Below are positions 48,421 to 60,230 of a DNA stretch of 64,000 nucleotides, piece after piece. The position numbers were made by a program, and so were the translations under genes. Below the pieces are notes generated by a model. That model was given only the letters and a program-made list of their open reading frames with translations. It was not told where the DNA came from and ran no database searches. Source of the DNA: Kalaharituber pfeilii (Eukaryota; Ascomycota; Pezizomycetes; Pezizales; Pezizaceae); contig WHUZ01000026.1 in the NCBI GenBank assembly GCA_015179045.1, positions 62,001-126,000 of the forward strand, in the 5' to 3' direction. Within the stretch, counting starts at the first letter, position 1; every line of letters starts with the position of its first letter.

Positions 48421-50274
48421 TCAGGAACTACGCGGCGCTGGCGGGAGGGGTGGTACGCTACCTGTTGTCGAAGGGTCGGAACCTGAAGTGGACGCCGATG
48501 AGTTATTGCCTTCAGAGGGAGGGGTAGATATTGCAGAAGACAGGTGTGGGTAGGAAGAAGAATGAACTAACTGTGTAGGCCCAGGCCCAAGCAGTGGCGG
48601 ATATGTATGCGACCGTGGGGACCGTGACGGGCTGATGTGTGGGCGCTGATCGAAGTATCCTATGCTGCTGGAGTGCTGAGGGGCAGGAGGTGGGAGGGGC
48701 AAGGCTCGATGGTGGTTCCCGCGCCCCTCATCGGGCAAAGGATTCGGTGCGCTCCCAGACCTGCTGGGTGACTCATCCGTTGACCTGCGTACTGGCTGGC
48801 CTGGGATCTGGAGAGGGCCACTTGGGCGCTGTGGATATGAGGACGGCATATTCAATGGCGGCGGTTGATGCCTCGAGTAAGAAAGCTGTTGCTGTATATG
48901 GGGATTGTGCATGACTGGTGAATGTATACGGGGAAGACTAATGGGTTCAATCTCATGACTAGCATGAAGCATAAGGTTTTCCGCCTGTTGCTCCTGCGTC
49001 GTTTTCATTAGGCTCTCACGATACCGACCCATTCCAGGTGTTGGGGAAGATGTGGGAGAAACAGGTGGCTTTGACTGCTGAGGCAGTGAAGACGAATGTA
49101 TTAAAGGGCTCTGGCCAGAGGGAGAAGGGAAGGAGCTCGTATTCGTCGTCGCAACAGAGCTGATGGAGCCTACCCTACCAGCCGAAGTAGCTGTTGCAGG
49201 TCTGGGAATGTTGAAGATTCCTGACGTCGTAGTCATCCCACCGCTCCCATTGCCAGTGTTGCTCAAAGTTGCTGTAGTTCCAGCGCTGGAGCCATTCCCA
49301 GTTTGCAAATTCTCCAACTTCGGTCGCTTATAGCCATCTGTAGGCTCTAAGGAAGCCCTGATCAGTATCAAATTTAAGCTTTGGGAGGGACTCCTACCAC
49401 TGCCTTCTTTGTTTGTCCGCGCCTTGAATTCTGCCAGGTATTGGAGGTATTCTTTGTAATTGTCAGTTTTCTTATACTCGGCAAGCTCTGAATTGTACTT
49501 TGATTTGGCCACAGAGGCGGCGAACTCGAATTCCTCCTTGTGGTCTGGATCGAGTACTTTCCATCTTTCACCCACAAGTTTTGCAATATCCGTAAACGAT
49601 AAACTCTGCCCTTTAAGTTCATCGCGTACACCTTCCAATTGTCAGTTTACCGCACGCAAATGACGGGATAGGAGACCAACGGTTCGCAAACATAACATAA
49701 GCTGAGGGTGGTTTTTCAGGGGCATGCTCATCAGGCTACCAGTTTCCACATCAGTAAATTGACTCAAAGAGTGCGAAGGAAGAACACAACCTTTGGATGA
49801 CGCCTATATTTCCGCTTTCCAGTTGGTGTGGGCTTACTGGATTCCCCTTTAAAGCCCTTTGGAGAGGACTTTTCTTCAATTTCATCCGGTTCTTCAAGAG
49901 AAGCAAACTGTGGTTGGACTAGAGGCTGTCCCACAGGTACACCCCGTGCACTTGCAATCTCTCTTTGGAGTATCTAGTGCAAAATAAGCGTCACGAACAA
50001 ATCTGGGTATATCGAGGAAAAACCGTGTTTTTTTCACTACGGCCTTCGTTTGGCGACGGGGCACTCATACCCTCCTGTGCCCTAACTTGAAACCCAGCGC
50101 CGCCCTGAGAAGAAATTGTCAGTGTAGCAGACCCACTTATATGATACTTCGAACATACAGATCCTGTTCCGTGATGTCGAGGACGGTTTCCCATCGCTCA
50201 AAACCCTCCTCTATGAGCCGTCCCAGATACTGCGACAAGCCCAATCGAGCCAATATCTCCTCCAACTCCGTCAT
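48421..50274 (-). CDS. SAM-domain plus HMG-box protein, 5-6 exons
   Basis: Predicted about 515 residues. Exons: 50274-50159, 50104-50071, 49973-49791, 49735-49681 and 49631-48421; the last exon probably has a further in-frame 51-nt intron at 49397-49347, and retaining it gives 532 residues. The N-terminal SAM-like domain (residues 1-60) reads EILARLGLSQYLGRLIEEGF, ending LGFKLGHRR. A basic GKRKYRRHPK precedes an HMG box (about residues 120-200: PEKPPSAYVMFANRVRDELK, SFTDIAKLVGERWKVLDPDH, YKEYLQYLAEFKA). The C-terminal half is a Ser/Pro/Gln-rich, probably disordered region. HMG boxes bend DNA; SAM domains oligomerise, so a nuclear regulator is inferred. Aspergillus and relatives have a similar SAM+HMG protein of poorly known role. 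Confidence 0.87.
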
Positions 50275-53200
50275 GCACAAATGGTGATATCTGGGGACTA
50301 CTTCCTCTGTGATAGAGGGCCTCCCCAGACAATTCCAAAGTCACCAAGTCCCCAGTTCGAGGAATCCTGTATCTTGCACGCCGTGTTGTAGTTCACGCCC
50401 CCTTTCTGTTAGGATTATTGCAGTCCGGCCGCCAACGTTCCAGCTGGTGAATACGCAAGGACAGGAAGCTGATGAAGATGCAGTGACAGCATAGAGAGCT
50501 CAGAGATATGAGGGGCTTCACACTAAATCAGATATAGCAGATACTTGACCTCGAATCCAATCGAGTGAAGTGGCAAAGCCTGTATGCCGCAGTGTAGTCC
50601 TGGGGTTGCAGCACGTAGCAATACAGGTGGTATCTTAAGAGAAATAGGAAATGGAGAAGTTTTGAATTGAGATACAAACGTGTGAATTACTTGATACACA
50701 AGCGGCTCTCCGCCGACCCTACCTCGATCGCCCTGCGGCCTGTCTGAGGGGGACAACTGCACAGTGTGGACCTTTCTCCTGGTTGGTGAGGGTTCAGCAG
50801 TCAAGCCACCCAGTAGAACCATAAGTCTCACCCTGTGGATATATCCACAGCTTTTTGGGCGGCCGGTTCACCAACAGTCGAGAAAATACCAGCACTCTGG
50901 CGCATATGGTACAAATCGGAGAGGCAAAACTAGCATAGCGCAAGGTGCAGTAGTGCAATTCCAGCATATAGTGCTATTGCTAGTCGGTGGGGACAGATGT
51001 AAATAGTGATGTCAAGTTGCAGTATTCTGTAAAATGCCAGCATAAAGTTTCAGGGATATGCTGAGGTAGCCTTGTTGCCCAGATGCTGAAGTGATCTTGT
51101 GAAGATGCTATTTGTCAAAAAGAATTTCTACGAATTTGAAATATTCTCCCAATCTGGGCATGAGATCATCGCCACTATGTGTATGTTTATACATAAAGAT
51201 TGCTCAAATGAATCTATATTCCATAATATATTTTCATGTGGCTTTTTCTCCCCAAGTTTCTCATTTTTCTATTTATGAAATTATCTTGAGTTTTTCTATA
51301 TTGTACCGTATGTTTTTTAAAAGAAAAAAGGAAGGAATAAACGAGGTTCATATCCAAGAAATCAAACTTATTTATTCTTACCTTGTATTGCAAGGTGAAT
51401 ACAGGGTGTTAACTCCACGTCAAGGTAACAAACTTGTCATTTTAGGTAAAGACTTTCAGATTGAATCCATGCTTAGGAACCAAATCGCAGCTCCCATGCA
51501 CGTGGTCTGCACAGCTTTCACTCACTCAATGGGAGGGTCCCGATGGCTTCTCTCACGCTATGCTCGCCATCGAGTCGGCAATATTGTGACATAGGGGATA
51601 GAATGGTATAAATACGCATGACTTATCTATTTCACGGTGTTATGAGTTTAGCTATGGATATACACCAATTGTACATTTTCGCCTTTTTTTTGCACAATGG
51701 CTGGAGAAGTCGTGCTGACAAAGTAACACGTTACTGGGCCAATCGTCCGAGAACATCTGAACCGGTATAATACCATGCCTGTTATACAGCCATTCACAAG
51801 AAAGACAGGGAATAACCAAACCAAAAAGTACAGTAATTTGTCCACAGATATTGCTTAGACCAAATGCGCAGGTGTGCACTACCTTCGTGTGGGAGCCAAC
51901 GATGTCGATCATCAGCGGAAACCAAATGTGAAAATGCCGTGTGACAGCTAGGAAGGTAAATTGGAAGTGGACCGCTGCGAATGGTGTAACCAGCCAGTAA
52001 ACTTGTTTGACTGTTGAGGAAGGAATCAGAGTAAGGAGACCAGCGAACAGTTAGGGTCATCTAGAATTTTAGAGTGTCTTGGATTGGCCGAGGGATGTAC
52101 GGACTGTACAAAAGGAGGGGGCCGATGTTGGTGGCATTAGGTTAGTGAATTCTCTCCATTTAGGAAGCTCACTATCCCCGATGTATGATTTTGCGTTTGA
52201 CATTCATGCGTCTGTTACTTTTCTCAGAGTTGGCTGAGGATAAAAGAGATGTTGACCATGCGAGTATAGGATGCGGACTGCGTACTCCGTTCAAACCCAA
52301 CAGTCGTGTGAAGTGCAGACTCGGCACTTTATGAGAATCAGCCAAATCCCCGAATCTATGACGCTTCTCCACAGAAAGAGCACTGCGCGAGCACAGCAGC
52401 CCCGGGTCGCTACCGAGATAATTAAGAAGCTGCGGCTGCGTAACAGCCGCAATGCTGCACTACCTTCCTCTGCCGGAGACAGCGCATTGTTTCTTATCAA
52501 ATCATTGAAATCTTTATCTTTGTATTGGCTTCTATCCTATCAGACTGCATCGCTGTTTCCCGTCCTCTCTGTACTGGACTGGGCCGTACAGCCTCCCTAT
52601 TTCTAGGAGGCACTTCGGATCCAGATCAGAATTAGGGTAAAATCGTTCCAAGCGCTGTTCCATGGATTCTATCGAGGGGAAATGCATGTCCAGACCTAGC
52701 TCGCCTGTGAATACTGCTTCGTTGATGCTACCAATTTTCCTATCCTTACATCGGCATAGCTGCTGTCACGGCTCACGGCCGGCTACTCTGGCAGTGGAAA
52801 ACGGAGAGATGATGTTCATATCCCTGTTTTTCTTCTGGCCTGCCCATGCGCAATGACGTGACCGATCCAAGTTGTGTCTCAAACCAGCACTGAAAACGAT
52901 ATGAGGTCCTACGAAAATGCCCTGAGTGAGTCTCGGCGACCGCTTGGGTGTGCTAGCATCCGTGGGAACAGGAACCTTTTTTCCCTCGCCCTTTCATCAA
53001 GTCGGGGACTTCGATGCAAACCCGTAGGATGGCCTACATCAATCTGCTTTGGGTATCGAACGATTAGTGACCGCTGAGCGGCGGTTTTCAATTGGAGAAG
53101 AAGCAAATTTTTGTTTCAGTATGACGCACATGCTGGAGAAGGTCCCAAGGATTGCTATCCACGAAACGCAGCCAGATGATCAAGCTTCGGGGTAGGAGGA

Positions 53201-53702
53201 ATTGGATGGAGACGGACGCGACAGGGTCGCTGTATGTAGTCTGGCCTGGGGCAGCTGAGCGGGAGCAGGGGGTGGGGATCAAAGATTTGCTGGTCATCGA
53301 ACCCTGGTGGGTGCCTTAGTCATCGGCTTGGCGGGTGCCAAGAGGCGTCATGGCCTCCAGCAGCAAAATTCCCCGGTGCCGGATAAGTGAGTACGAGTAC
53401 TGTACTCGAGTAGTGTACTTTGCTGAATATGTGGACTAAAAAGTGGAGTGAAACCCGCCGATCCTGCATCACTGGTATTGGCGAACAGGTGACAACAGAG
53501 GCTCCAGACCCTGCATCCTCATGTGTCCAGTCTAGCTTCATGCCCCCACACTTGAAAGTGGTGCAGGAAGTGAACTGACAAATTTGTCCGAACACAGAAA
53601 CCCACATTGTTCAACGGCAGTACCCGTCGGACCTTTAAGCGCGTCTGATTCTTTGCGCACTCTACTTCGCTTCACACAACCAGGAATAATTTCCCAACTA
53701 GC
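50275..53702. other. Gene-poor region
   Basis: Upstream of the SAM/HMG gene (about 50275-50900) are several short frames that could be leader sequence. 51100-51600 is AT-rich with a 160-codon plus-strand frame (51112-51594, containing ILSFSILYRMFFKRKKEGIN) that I do not recognise and cannot distinguish from chance. 52150-53690 has only short or compositional frames. A small inverted pattern GAGTACGAGTACTGTACTCG lies near 53390. Confidence 0.45.
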
Positions 53703-54114
53703 ATGATGTCCGGAGAGGATGCGGAGCTGGCGAGTGTAAGTTGGCACACTGTGAGAGAATGCCGATGTATAATAGAGCTAACGCAGCTCTTCAAACTCCT
53801 AGGCGTACGCTGAAGTGGCCAAGTGATACCCCTCCCTAATCTTGTTGCAGTCGCAATTCTCCAGCATACTGACAATCGCGCACAGAGCAGAGGAGCAGGT
53901 ATCCATAGTTGAGCACCAGTTGAGGCTACTAGAGGAGAAGTTGGACTCGTTTCTAGCCGAACACGACGAGAAGGCCGGTCAATCGGCTTCTCACAAGCAC
54001 GATGCAATTGCTAGTCCCCATATAGCTCCCGAAGCCCAGTCTGTACAGACACAGCAAGAGAATTATGCATCCTCAACGGGGCTGGAGTTGGAAGAGAAAG
54101 ACGGACGTCCATAG
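53703..54114 (+). CDS. Small coiled-coil protein, 104 aa, three exons including an 18-nt exon
   Basis: Exons: 53703-53735, 53787-53804 (18 nt) and 53851-54114, joined in phase 0 by 51- and 46-nt introns. The product begins MMSGEDAELASLFKLLGSQF and continues SSILTIAHRAEEQVSIVEHQ, a long amphipathic helix to about residue 55 with FLAEHDEK. A polar, acidic, probably disordered tail follows. Small helical subunits of tethering or centromere complexes look like this, but I cannot name the family. Intron lengths, consensus splice sites and the seamless heptad pattern across the joins make it a real gene. It is convergent with the Mri1 gene. Confidence 0.72.
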
Positions 54115-54770
54115 GCCGCTTTGGATATGCTGGAGACAAACAGGGATATCTTAATTGAGATGGGTCAAGGGGGGAAAGGTTGAATCTATTTCTCATTGGA
54201 GATCCTCATCTACGGTCCCACCGCAAATATCGTACGATTTGTCGAGCCCCACCTTTTTGGGAACGGTTTCAGCCAAGGCCCCGTCGTAAATCACTCTGCA
54301 GCCTGACTAAACTGCTCATGCACAATGATATGCCTTTTGACAACGAAGATCTCTTCGCTGGTTGCACGAAAAATCGAAGATATCCTGGTTTCCGGAGATT
54401 GAGCTGAGGCTATTGGCGTTGTGTAATTAACCACCAAATAGATGTCTGATAATAGCTGTGTATAATTCTGCCTGTAGCAGATCTGTGGAGTGATGTTCTA
54501 GCTACATTTCTGGACTGCAGTTTATGATGACCTGAGGAGGTAACGGCTAAAGTGACTACAACAAGCCCATGTAACTTGTCTCGCCATTTAGTAGAATGGA
54601 TACTGATAGAGTTGAACTGCAGTGGGGAGCTGTTCGTGGAGAAAGTGGAATAAACTAGTCCCCAAACAACATTTGCCTAGAACCGCGGGTGCTTCCTCCT
54701 ATCAACTGCAGATGTATTTATTCTCTTCCCCTTTTTTCTTATTGTGTTCCTTTGTTTTTGCTATCTCTAC
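54115..54770. other. Convergent intergenic region
   Basis: The 3' flanks of the coiled-coil gene and the Mri1 gene. Short frames only. T-rich near 54720-54770, just beyond the Mri1 stop on its sense strand. Nothing recognised. Confidence 0.55.
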
Positions 54771-56098
54771 TCAGTTCGAGCCAGTAGTAAGTGCACCCAA
54801 ATGAAATTTGCCCTCAGCATCCTTGACTGCAACACCCTTCTCAGTTACAATAGCGTCAATCAACTCAGCAGGTGTCACATCAAAGGATGGATTGTAGACA
54901 CCAATATCATGTGCTGCTGTACTAACCGTACAGACGTCGTTGAGGTCCAAAACTAAGCGGTCAGCTTCAATCTTGTTCACCTTAGGCCCTGCAATCTTCA
55001 CAACCTCATGCCATCCTCTCTGCTCAATGTGGATCTCCCTCCCGCAGCTTGTCGCCATATCAATTGACGTCGTAGGTGCGGCAACAACAAATTTGACGCC
55101 GTGATATTTTGCCAGGATTGCGAGCTGATAGGTCCCAATCTTATTTGCGGTGTCGCCATTTGCAACCACGCGGTCAGCGCCCACGACTATTGCATCAACA
55201 CCCTTTAGATGCATGACTGAAGCAGCCATTGAGTCTGTGATAAGAGTGGCCGGAATTTTCTCGTGGACAAGCTCATATGCAGTCAGCCTAGAGCCCTGAT
55301 TGTAAGGCCGGGTTTCTGTGCAATATGCATGGGCAAGTGAACCCGAAGCCCACAACGAGCGAATAATTCCCAGAGCCGTACCATAACCAGCAGTTGCTAA
55401 GGAACTACTGAGAGGTCAGCAAATTCTGTTCATTGATCACAATGATGCATAATTCACATCATAAAACAAACAACATGCGTGCTCAAGAAGATCCCATGCC
55501 AAGGTGGGGATTATGCCCGGGAATGCTGCGAGCTTGCTTGGGAAATGGTGGCAGCTGTGGATGAATTGTTGAAAACGTACCCAGTATTGCAATGCGTCAG
55601 AACTGAAATTTTGTTTTTCCCTTCAACAGCGTTCACTAGCCACGTTGAACCAAATTTCCCGATGTTTTTATTGTCGGTTACATCCTGGGACAGCATATCC
55701 TCTGCACGGGTAATGTAGGTTTCAATAACTGACTGTACTGTGCTACCATCTCTCACAACCTCTTCGCCTACCGCTGCCTTCAATTTCGTCACTGCATCCG
55801 AAAGATTCACTGCTGTGGGCCGTGAGGAGTTCAGGCGATCCAATGCAGTCTCAATATACTTCTGTATTCCCTTGAGGCTGTACCCTGATAGCTTGTCCTT
55901 TAGCGAATGTAGCTCCACAGCAAGAGATAAAGCCGCGACGATAGCGATGGCAGGAGCGCCGCGAACAACCATATTGCGAATGGCGAAGTATCCATCGTCA
56001 CATTTGCTAATCCTCATATACTCCGATCTGTGCGGCAGCTTCAACTGGTCGAGGATTCGAAGCTCCCCACGGGTATATTTGATGGCCTCGAGAGACAT
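54771..56098 (-). CDS. mri1: Methylthioribose-1-phosphate isomerase (Mri1), 2 exons
   Basis: Predicted 383 residues. Exons 56098-55581 and 55404-54771 are joined in phase 2 over a 176-nt intron. It converts 5-methylthioribose 1-phosphate to methylthioribulose 1-phosphate in the methionine salvage pathway. The family is related to the eIF2B alpha/beta/delta subunits. Visible signatures: [34 protein letters not shown], the catalytic-Cys motif LTHCNTG followed by [17 protein letters not shown], and [17 protein letters not shown]. The catalytic-Asp motif [20 protein letters not shown] is also present. Length equals the usual 380-390. The start ATG gives the normal family N-terminus. No odd features. 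Confidence 0.96.
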
Positions 56099-56746
56099 AG
56101 CAAACTGCTGTGGGCGGAAATCTTTAGTGTTGGGGGACGAAAATAGGATCAGCTAGGAGCGTTTTAGGGGAGGGAAACAATAAACGTGCCCTCTGCGCGA
56201 TTGGGAGGGGTAGACAAGTGGACCTACGAAAATAGATCTGTACATCCATCTGGCATGAGGCTAGCATCCCATCCTTGAAGTGGCGGCAATCAAGCTTATT
56301 ACATAATCCGCCAAAGGTGTGTGTTCGAAGGTTGACATGCTCGCGATCACGTGAAAGGTTTTCATTTTCAGATGTTGAAGGTAGTCTCTGCAACTCGCTG
56401 GAGCTCTCCTCTATACGGAGTATACCAATCAAGCTTAGGCTGGAGGCTCCTCTCTAATAGATCAAGAATAGATACAGACGATAGCAGCAGCCGGATGGGG
56501 TCGGTTAAACAAATTATAAACTCCAAATGATTGAGAACGAGAACCAAAACTCCTACAGCTCCATGTATGGTAAAGTGGAAGTGATGAACAAGGAAATGAA
56601 AACTAGTATTTGTTTGTTCATCCGCTGAAACGAATGTAGGGCACCAGAGGATCTTTCATCCGACACAACCAGCGTCTCTTGTTCCCCAAGTACCAGAACA
56701 TGTGATCAGAGTCTGGGCATGAGATCGCTCAACAGCCACCTCCAAG
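56099..56746. other. Intergenic region upstream of Mri1
   Basis: The likely Mri1 promoter. A 102-codon minus frame at 56124-56432 overlaps it and is not recognisable. The last 150 bases are the 3' flank of the gene ending at 56747. Confidence 0.5.
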
Positions 56747-58783
56747 TCAAATGCTTGAGCCTTCCAAACGTCGGGCAACCAGACTGGGACGTCTAGTGAA
56801 TCTTGAATAGTAATCTGCCGCAGTATAGCTCGGCCCCCTTCGCGAGAAGGATTGCGAATGGCGTAAGAGGCTATTGTCAGTTTGGATGACAGGGCTAACT
56901 GCATAATCTTGCGGTTGATGGATGCCTCGATTACACAAATAAACAGTGGTTGGTGTTGATTGCTCCCTAGCACTAAACTCAAGACTTTGGACACTGCGAA
57001 GCCGCGTTTGCCGATATGTGAGGCCAGAAACGGCGAAGTCTGTGTTGAATTCAGAATACCCCGTATGCCCAGAGGACGAGACCGGCGGGGGCTTTACTGA
57101 CGCTTTCGATCGAAGATCGTTACTAGAGACGACAGCGCGAATCTTCTGGCGAATACTTCTCATGGAGCGCAATGAAGGCTCACTGCCAAAAGGGGAAGAA
57201 ATGCTCAACTTTCGAGCGCGGTGTGAAGACTTTGTCTCCTTAAGTACCGGCTCTGGGCCTTCCTTGGCAGACCGCAGCCGGTATTCGTCGGTGCACCTAA
57301 GGGCATAATCACTCTGAGGAGCACTGGAACGTCTCGAGGTCTTTTGATCTGGAGCTCTAGAAAAACTTCTGGAAGGGAGGTTGCTGTAATCATCCTTGCT
57401 AGACTGAGGTTCACCTTTACTACTGTTCCTAGACAAGGTGCCCCAAGACCTGATGCTGCCAGTTGAGCAATATCCGCTGTCAGTGCCACCCTTGCATGAT
57501 GGGCGGCGGGATGGCTTGACCACACCACGATACTCTGTTTCCCATTGCTGTTCGAATGGGCGCCGATGTGTTAGTGAGGGCGCATCAGAATAGATGCTGG
57601 AGCTGATTGACAGTTTCCGGGGGATTACGGAGATCTTTCCATCCAGAGCACCTGGCTCAGCTGAATTCACCGTCACAGGTGGAGGAGAATCTGAATCAGG
57701 ATTTGGCATGAGCGGGCCACGAAATTCTGTGTGAGACGGTTCCGGAATTGCTATTGTAGTGATATCATCATAGGTTGGAACTGGTGGTGAAACATCAATG
57801 GCATCGCCAACAATTTGAGACGAGGAATACACTTTGGAAGGACTAGGAAGTGATGCAAAGAAATTTTCGATATCGGGTTCTGAGGGGACCTTTAAAGCAG
57901 TGCAAAATGAGAGAGGTGTGCCTACACCCGAATCTCCTCGAACGGCTTGCTTTTCCACGGATAGCTTGTCAGTCGTTATGGAATAGGATGATTCAAGTTT
58001 TTCGTATGTGAAGTAATCTTGGGGCTCCATGGCAGAAACGGAGAGCTGTGGAGTGGGCGTTGCATGTAGTGAGTAACAGGAGCCATTTAGATGAGCAGGA
58101 GAAGTATTCCTGCGTTTCGGCCTCACATCGTGGGTTGACGGTGCCGGTGAAGCACTACCATTCACAATTCTTAAACTCCCCCTTTTAAAACCTCCGAGTA
58201 CTGAATATCCAGATGGTGTTTGTGCTCTATCTCTTTCAGAAAGATCAAGGGCAAAAAGTTGGGAAGTTGGCAGCTCAATGTCTTGTGTACCTATGGTCTG
58301 GCGCCGAGTTGCGGTTGCTGGTGGGGCAGCAAAGATTTGGGACCTGCGGCGCAGGATACCAACAGGTGGATGGCTGACCTGGGCGATGTCTGTACTAATG
58401 AGGGGATCTGGACCGCTCCTGGAAAACTGCGAACCCAATGTGGAGCGCCTATGGGACTCATACCGTGCCAAAGGTATCGATGACTCTGCAATGCTTCCTA
58501 CTAGAGATGACTGTCTTGGGTGGGCATAAGCTTCCCTAGAACTGCTTTCTGGCGTATCTGGGTGTCCTGCAGCATATAACGGCGGGAGAAACTGCGATTG
58601 ACGAACAGCGCGGCTAGCAGCCTTGGCTGAACTTGCCGCAGATGCTGACACCGGGGGAAGGCATGATAGCTCACGGCGGCTACTGTAGCTCCCCACTCGC
58701 GGTTTCGAGAGCTTATTCCTCCCCATAGGCAATGGCATGCGTGGGGACTCTTCACGGCCCGGCACCGAGTTTGTATTGCCCAT
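56747..58783 (-). CDS. Large Ser/Arg-rich protein with an N-myristoylation-type start, 678 aa
   Basis: Single open exon. The frame extends 23 codons further up, but the ATG at 58781-58783 gives MGNTNSVPGREESPRMPLPM. Gly2 with Ser at position 6 fits the N-myristoyltransferase consensus, so I choose this start. The rest is low-complexity, Ser/Pro/Arg-rich, with many candidate kinase sites (RRSQIF, RKLSISS twice, RRSSAPQ, RRPSLVARR). No enzymatic domain or membrane helix is visible, so a lipid-anchored, phosphorylated scaffold at the plasma membrane is an inference. I recall similar MGNT/MGNS-starting Ser-rich proteins in ascomycetes without assigned function. Confidence 0.78.
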   Translation of the reverse strand: MGNTNSVPGREESPRMPLPMGRNKLSKPRVGSYSSRRELSCLPPVSASAASSAKAASRAVRQSQFLPPLYAAGHPDTPESSSREAYAHPRQSSLVGSIAESSIPLARYESHRRSTLGSQFSRSGPDPLISTDIAQVSHPPVGILRRRSQIFAAPPATATRRQTIGTQDIELPTSQLFALDLSERDRAQTPSGYSVLGGFKRGSLRIVNGSASPAPSTHDVRPKRRNTSPAHLNGSCYSLHATPTPQLSVSAMEPQDYFTYEKLESSYSITTDKLSVEKQAVRGDSGVGTPLSFCTALKVPSEPDIENFFASLPSPSKVYSSSQIVGDAIDVSPPVPTYDDITTIAIPEPSHTEFRGPLMPNPDSDSPPPVTVNSAEPGALDGKISVIPRKLSISSSIYSDAPSLTHRRPFEQQWETEYRGVVKPSRRPSCKGGTDSGYCSTGSIRSWGTLSRNSSKGEPQSSKDDYSNLPSRSFSRAPDQKTSRRSSAPQSDYALRCTDEYRLRSAKEGPEPVLKETKSSHRARKLSISSPFGSEPSLRSMRSIRQKIRAVVSSNDLRSKASVKPPPVSSSGHTGYSEFNTDFAVSGLTYRQTRLRSVQSLEFSAREQSTPTTVYLCNRGIHQPQDYAVSPVIQTDNSLLRHSQSFSRRGPSYTAADYYSRFTRRPSLVARRLEGSSI

Positions 58784-60230
58784 TTCCTCGAACACCCCGA
58801 CGTGACTAGCTGCAGTCACCCAGCTCTCGAGTGCGCAGTAGTATAGACGCACAGAGGGAAATTGGCATGCGTTCCAGATAAAAGGATGAGCGTTGGGGTA
58901 ATCTCAGAGATAACGATATGCAATGACGGCACAGCAATGCCTGGGTATATATGTCAGCATTTGAGAGGAACAAGTAGGCGAGTTCACGCATGAACGCACT
59001 TCCGGGACGCTGCAGTACGTAGATTTCGCTGTCGTGAATGAGAGCGGCTTCTGCGGCCAGTACGGTCAATGATGGGATTGATAAATAACTTATAACAATG
59101 AGCAGTATGCCTCAATGATTTAACCCTCCAAGAAAATGCAGTATGAGAGAAGGTCAAAAAAGGAAAAGGAAAGATAAGTTTGTTGAGCGCTGCTAGTTGA
59201 AGGATGAGTGAAGGAACGAGCGACGGGAGCAGCAAGGAAGCATTGTTCTTGTAAATTATGAGCAGGTCATAGCAGGTTTCTGTAAGGCGCAAGAAACAAG
59301 CTTAGATCCCCAGGCATGTAAGGATCTAGTTCGGAATGCTTCAATCGTCATGCAGCAGCAGGTGACATGATGCTTGCAGACTGGCTTGACGCCGCGCCAT
59401 TTGAGAACGGAGAATTCAGCAAAAACCCCATGAGACGAAAGCTAACACCCGTTCGCTGTTCGAATTCAGGGGGCAAAGGTCTGGTTTGGGGTAGAATCTG
59501 AGAGACATTATTGCACGGTTAGCGTAACAGCATCGCGTCAGAATGTGGAGGTTCAGGGCAGGGGGAAGGGTCATAGCAGTGCAAGCGCACATTCCTGGCT
59601 TTGACAGCCGAATTAGCCACTTTGAGCCCTGTCGGCCGTTCCTAAACCATCAATTTCAATAAGAAACCGTTTCCAGCTCTGGGCTACCCTGGTTGACAGG
59701 GCCGAACTGTATAAGTGCACTGTTTTTACGTTAGGATTTGACGGGAGCGGTACCTTAATTTGCAGTGCTGGAGCCGATATATCATCTGGGTTTGTATTAT
59801 GTACCGACATGGCCTACAGATACAAGTAAAATGAAAATTTTGTTGCAACAGCAAAGATCGTCATTCCGAAATGGCGCATCAAAGGACGTGCTGGGTGATG
59901 ATGTCGATAGTGTATGTGTAAGTACCAGAATGTATGGAGAGATTGCTTCCAAGTTCATCCCCTCATCACGTGTTTTCATTCTTGGCATTGACCACACAGG
60001 ACTCTGACCAGCAATATGATTTACCGTCTGTTTCAACTTTTATTGCAATCACACTATCATAGTGGTTTGCATATCTGATAAACCCCTGTCAATTGCTTTA
60101 GCACCTTTCAACGGACATATAGCTAAAAGCTCGCTATCCATATCATAAAGCCCTGACGATAAACTTTCAGTGATCAATTGTTTGCATAATGCGTGCAGTT
60201 CTCACTAATACCGTCAGACACTTAGAAGTG
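58784..60230. other. Intergenic region
   Basis: Includes the upstream region of the Ser-rich gene. Frames of 60-102 codons (for example 58984-59292, minus) show no family resemblance. Nothing else seen. Confidence 0.5.

Noticed and set aside
51112..51594. 160-codon plus-strand frame
   Set aside because: Expected about once by chance in this much DNA. It is AT-rich with no recognisable motif, so I did not call it.
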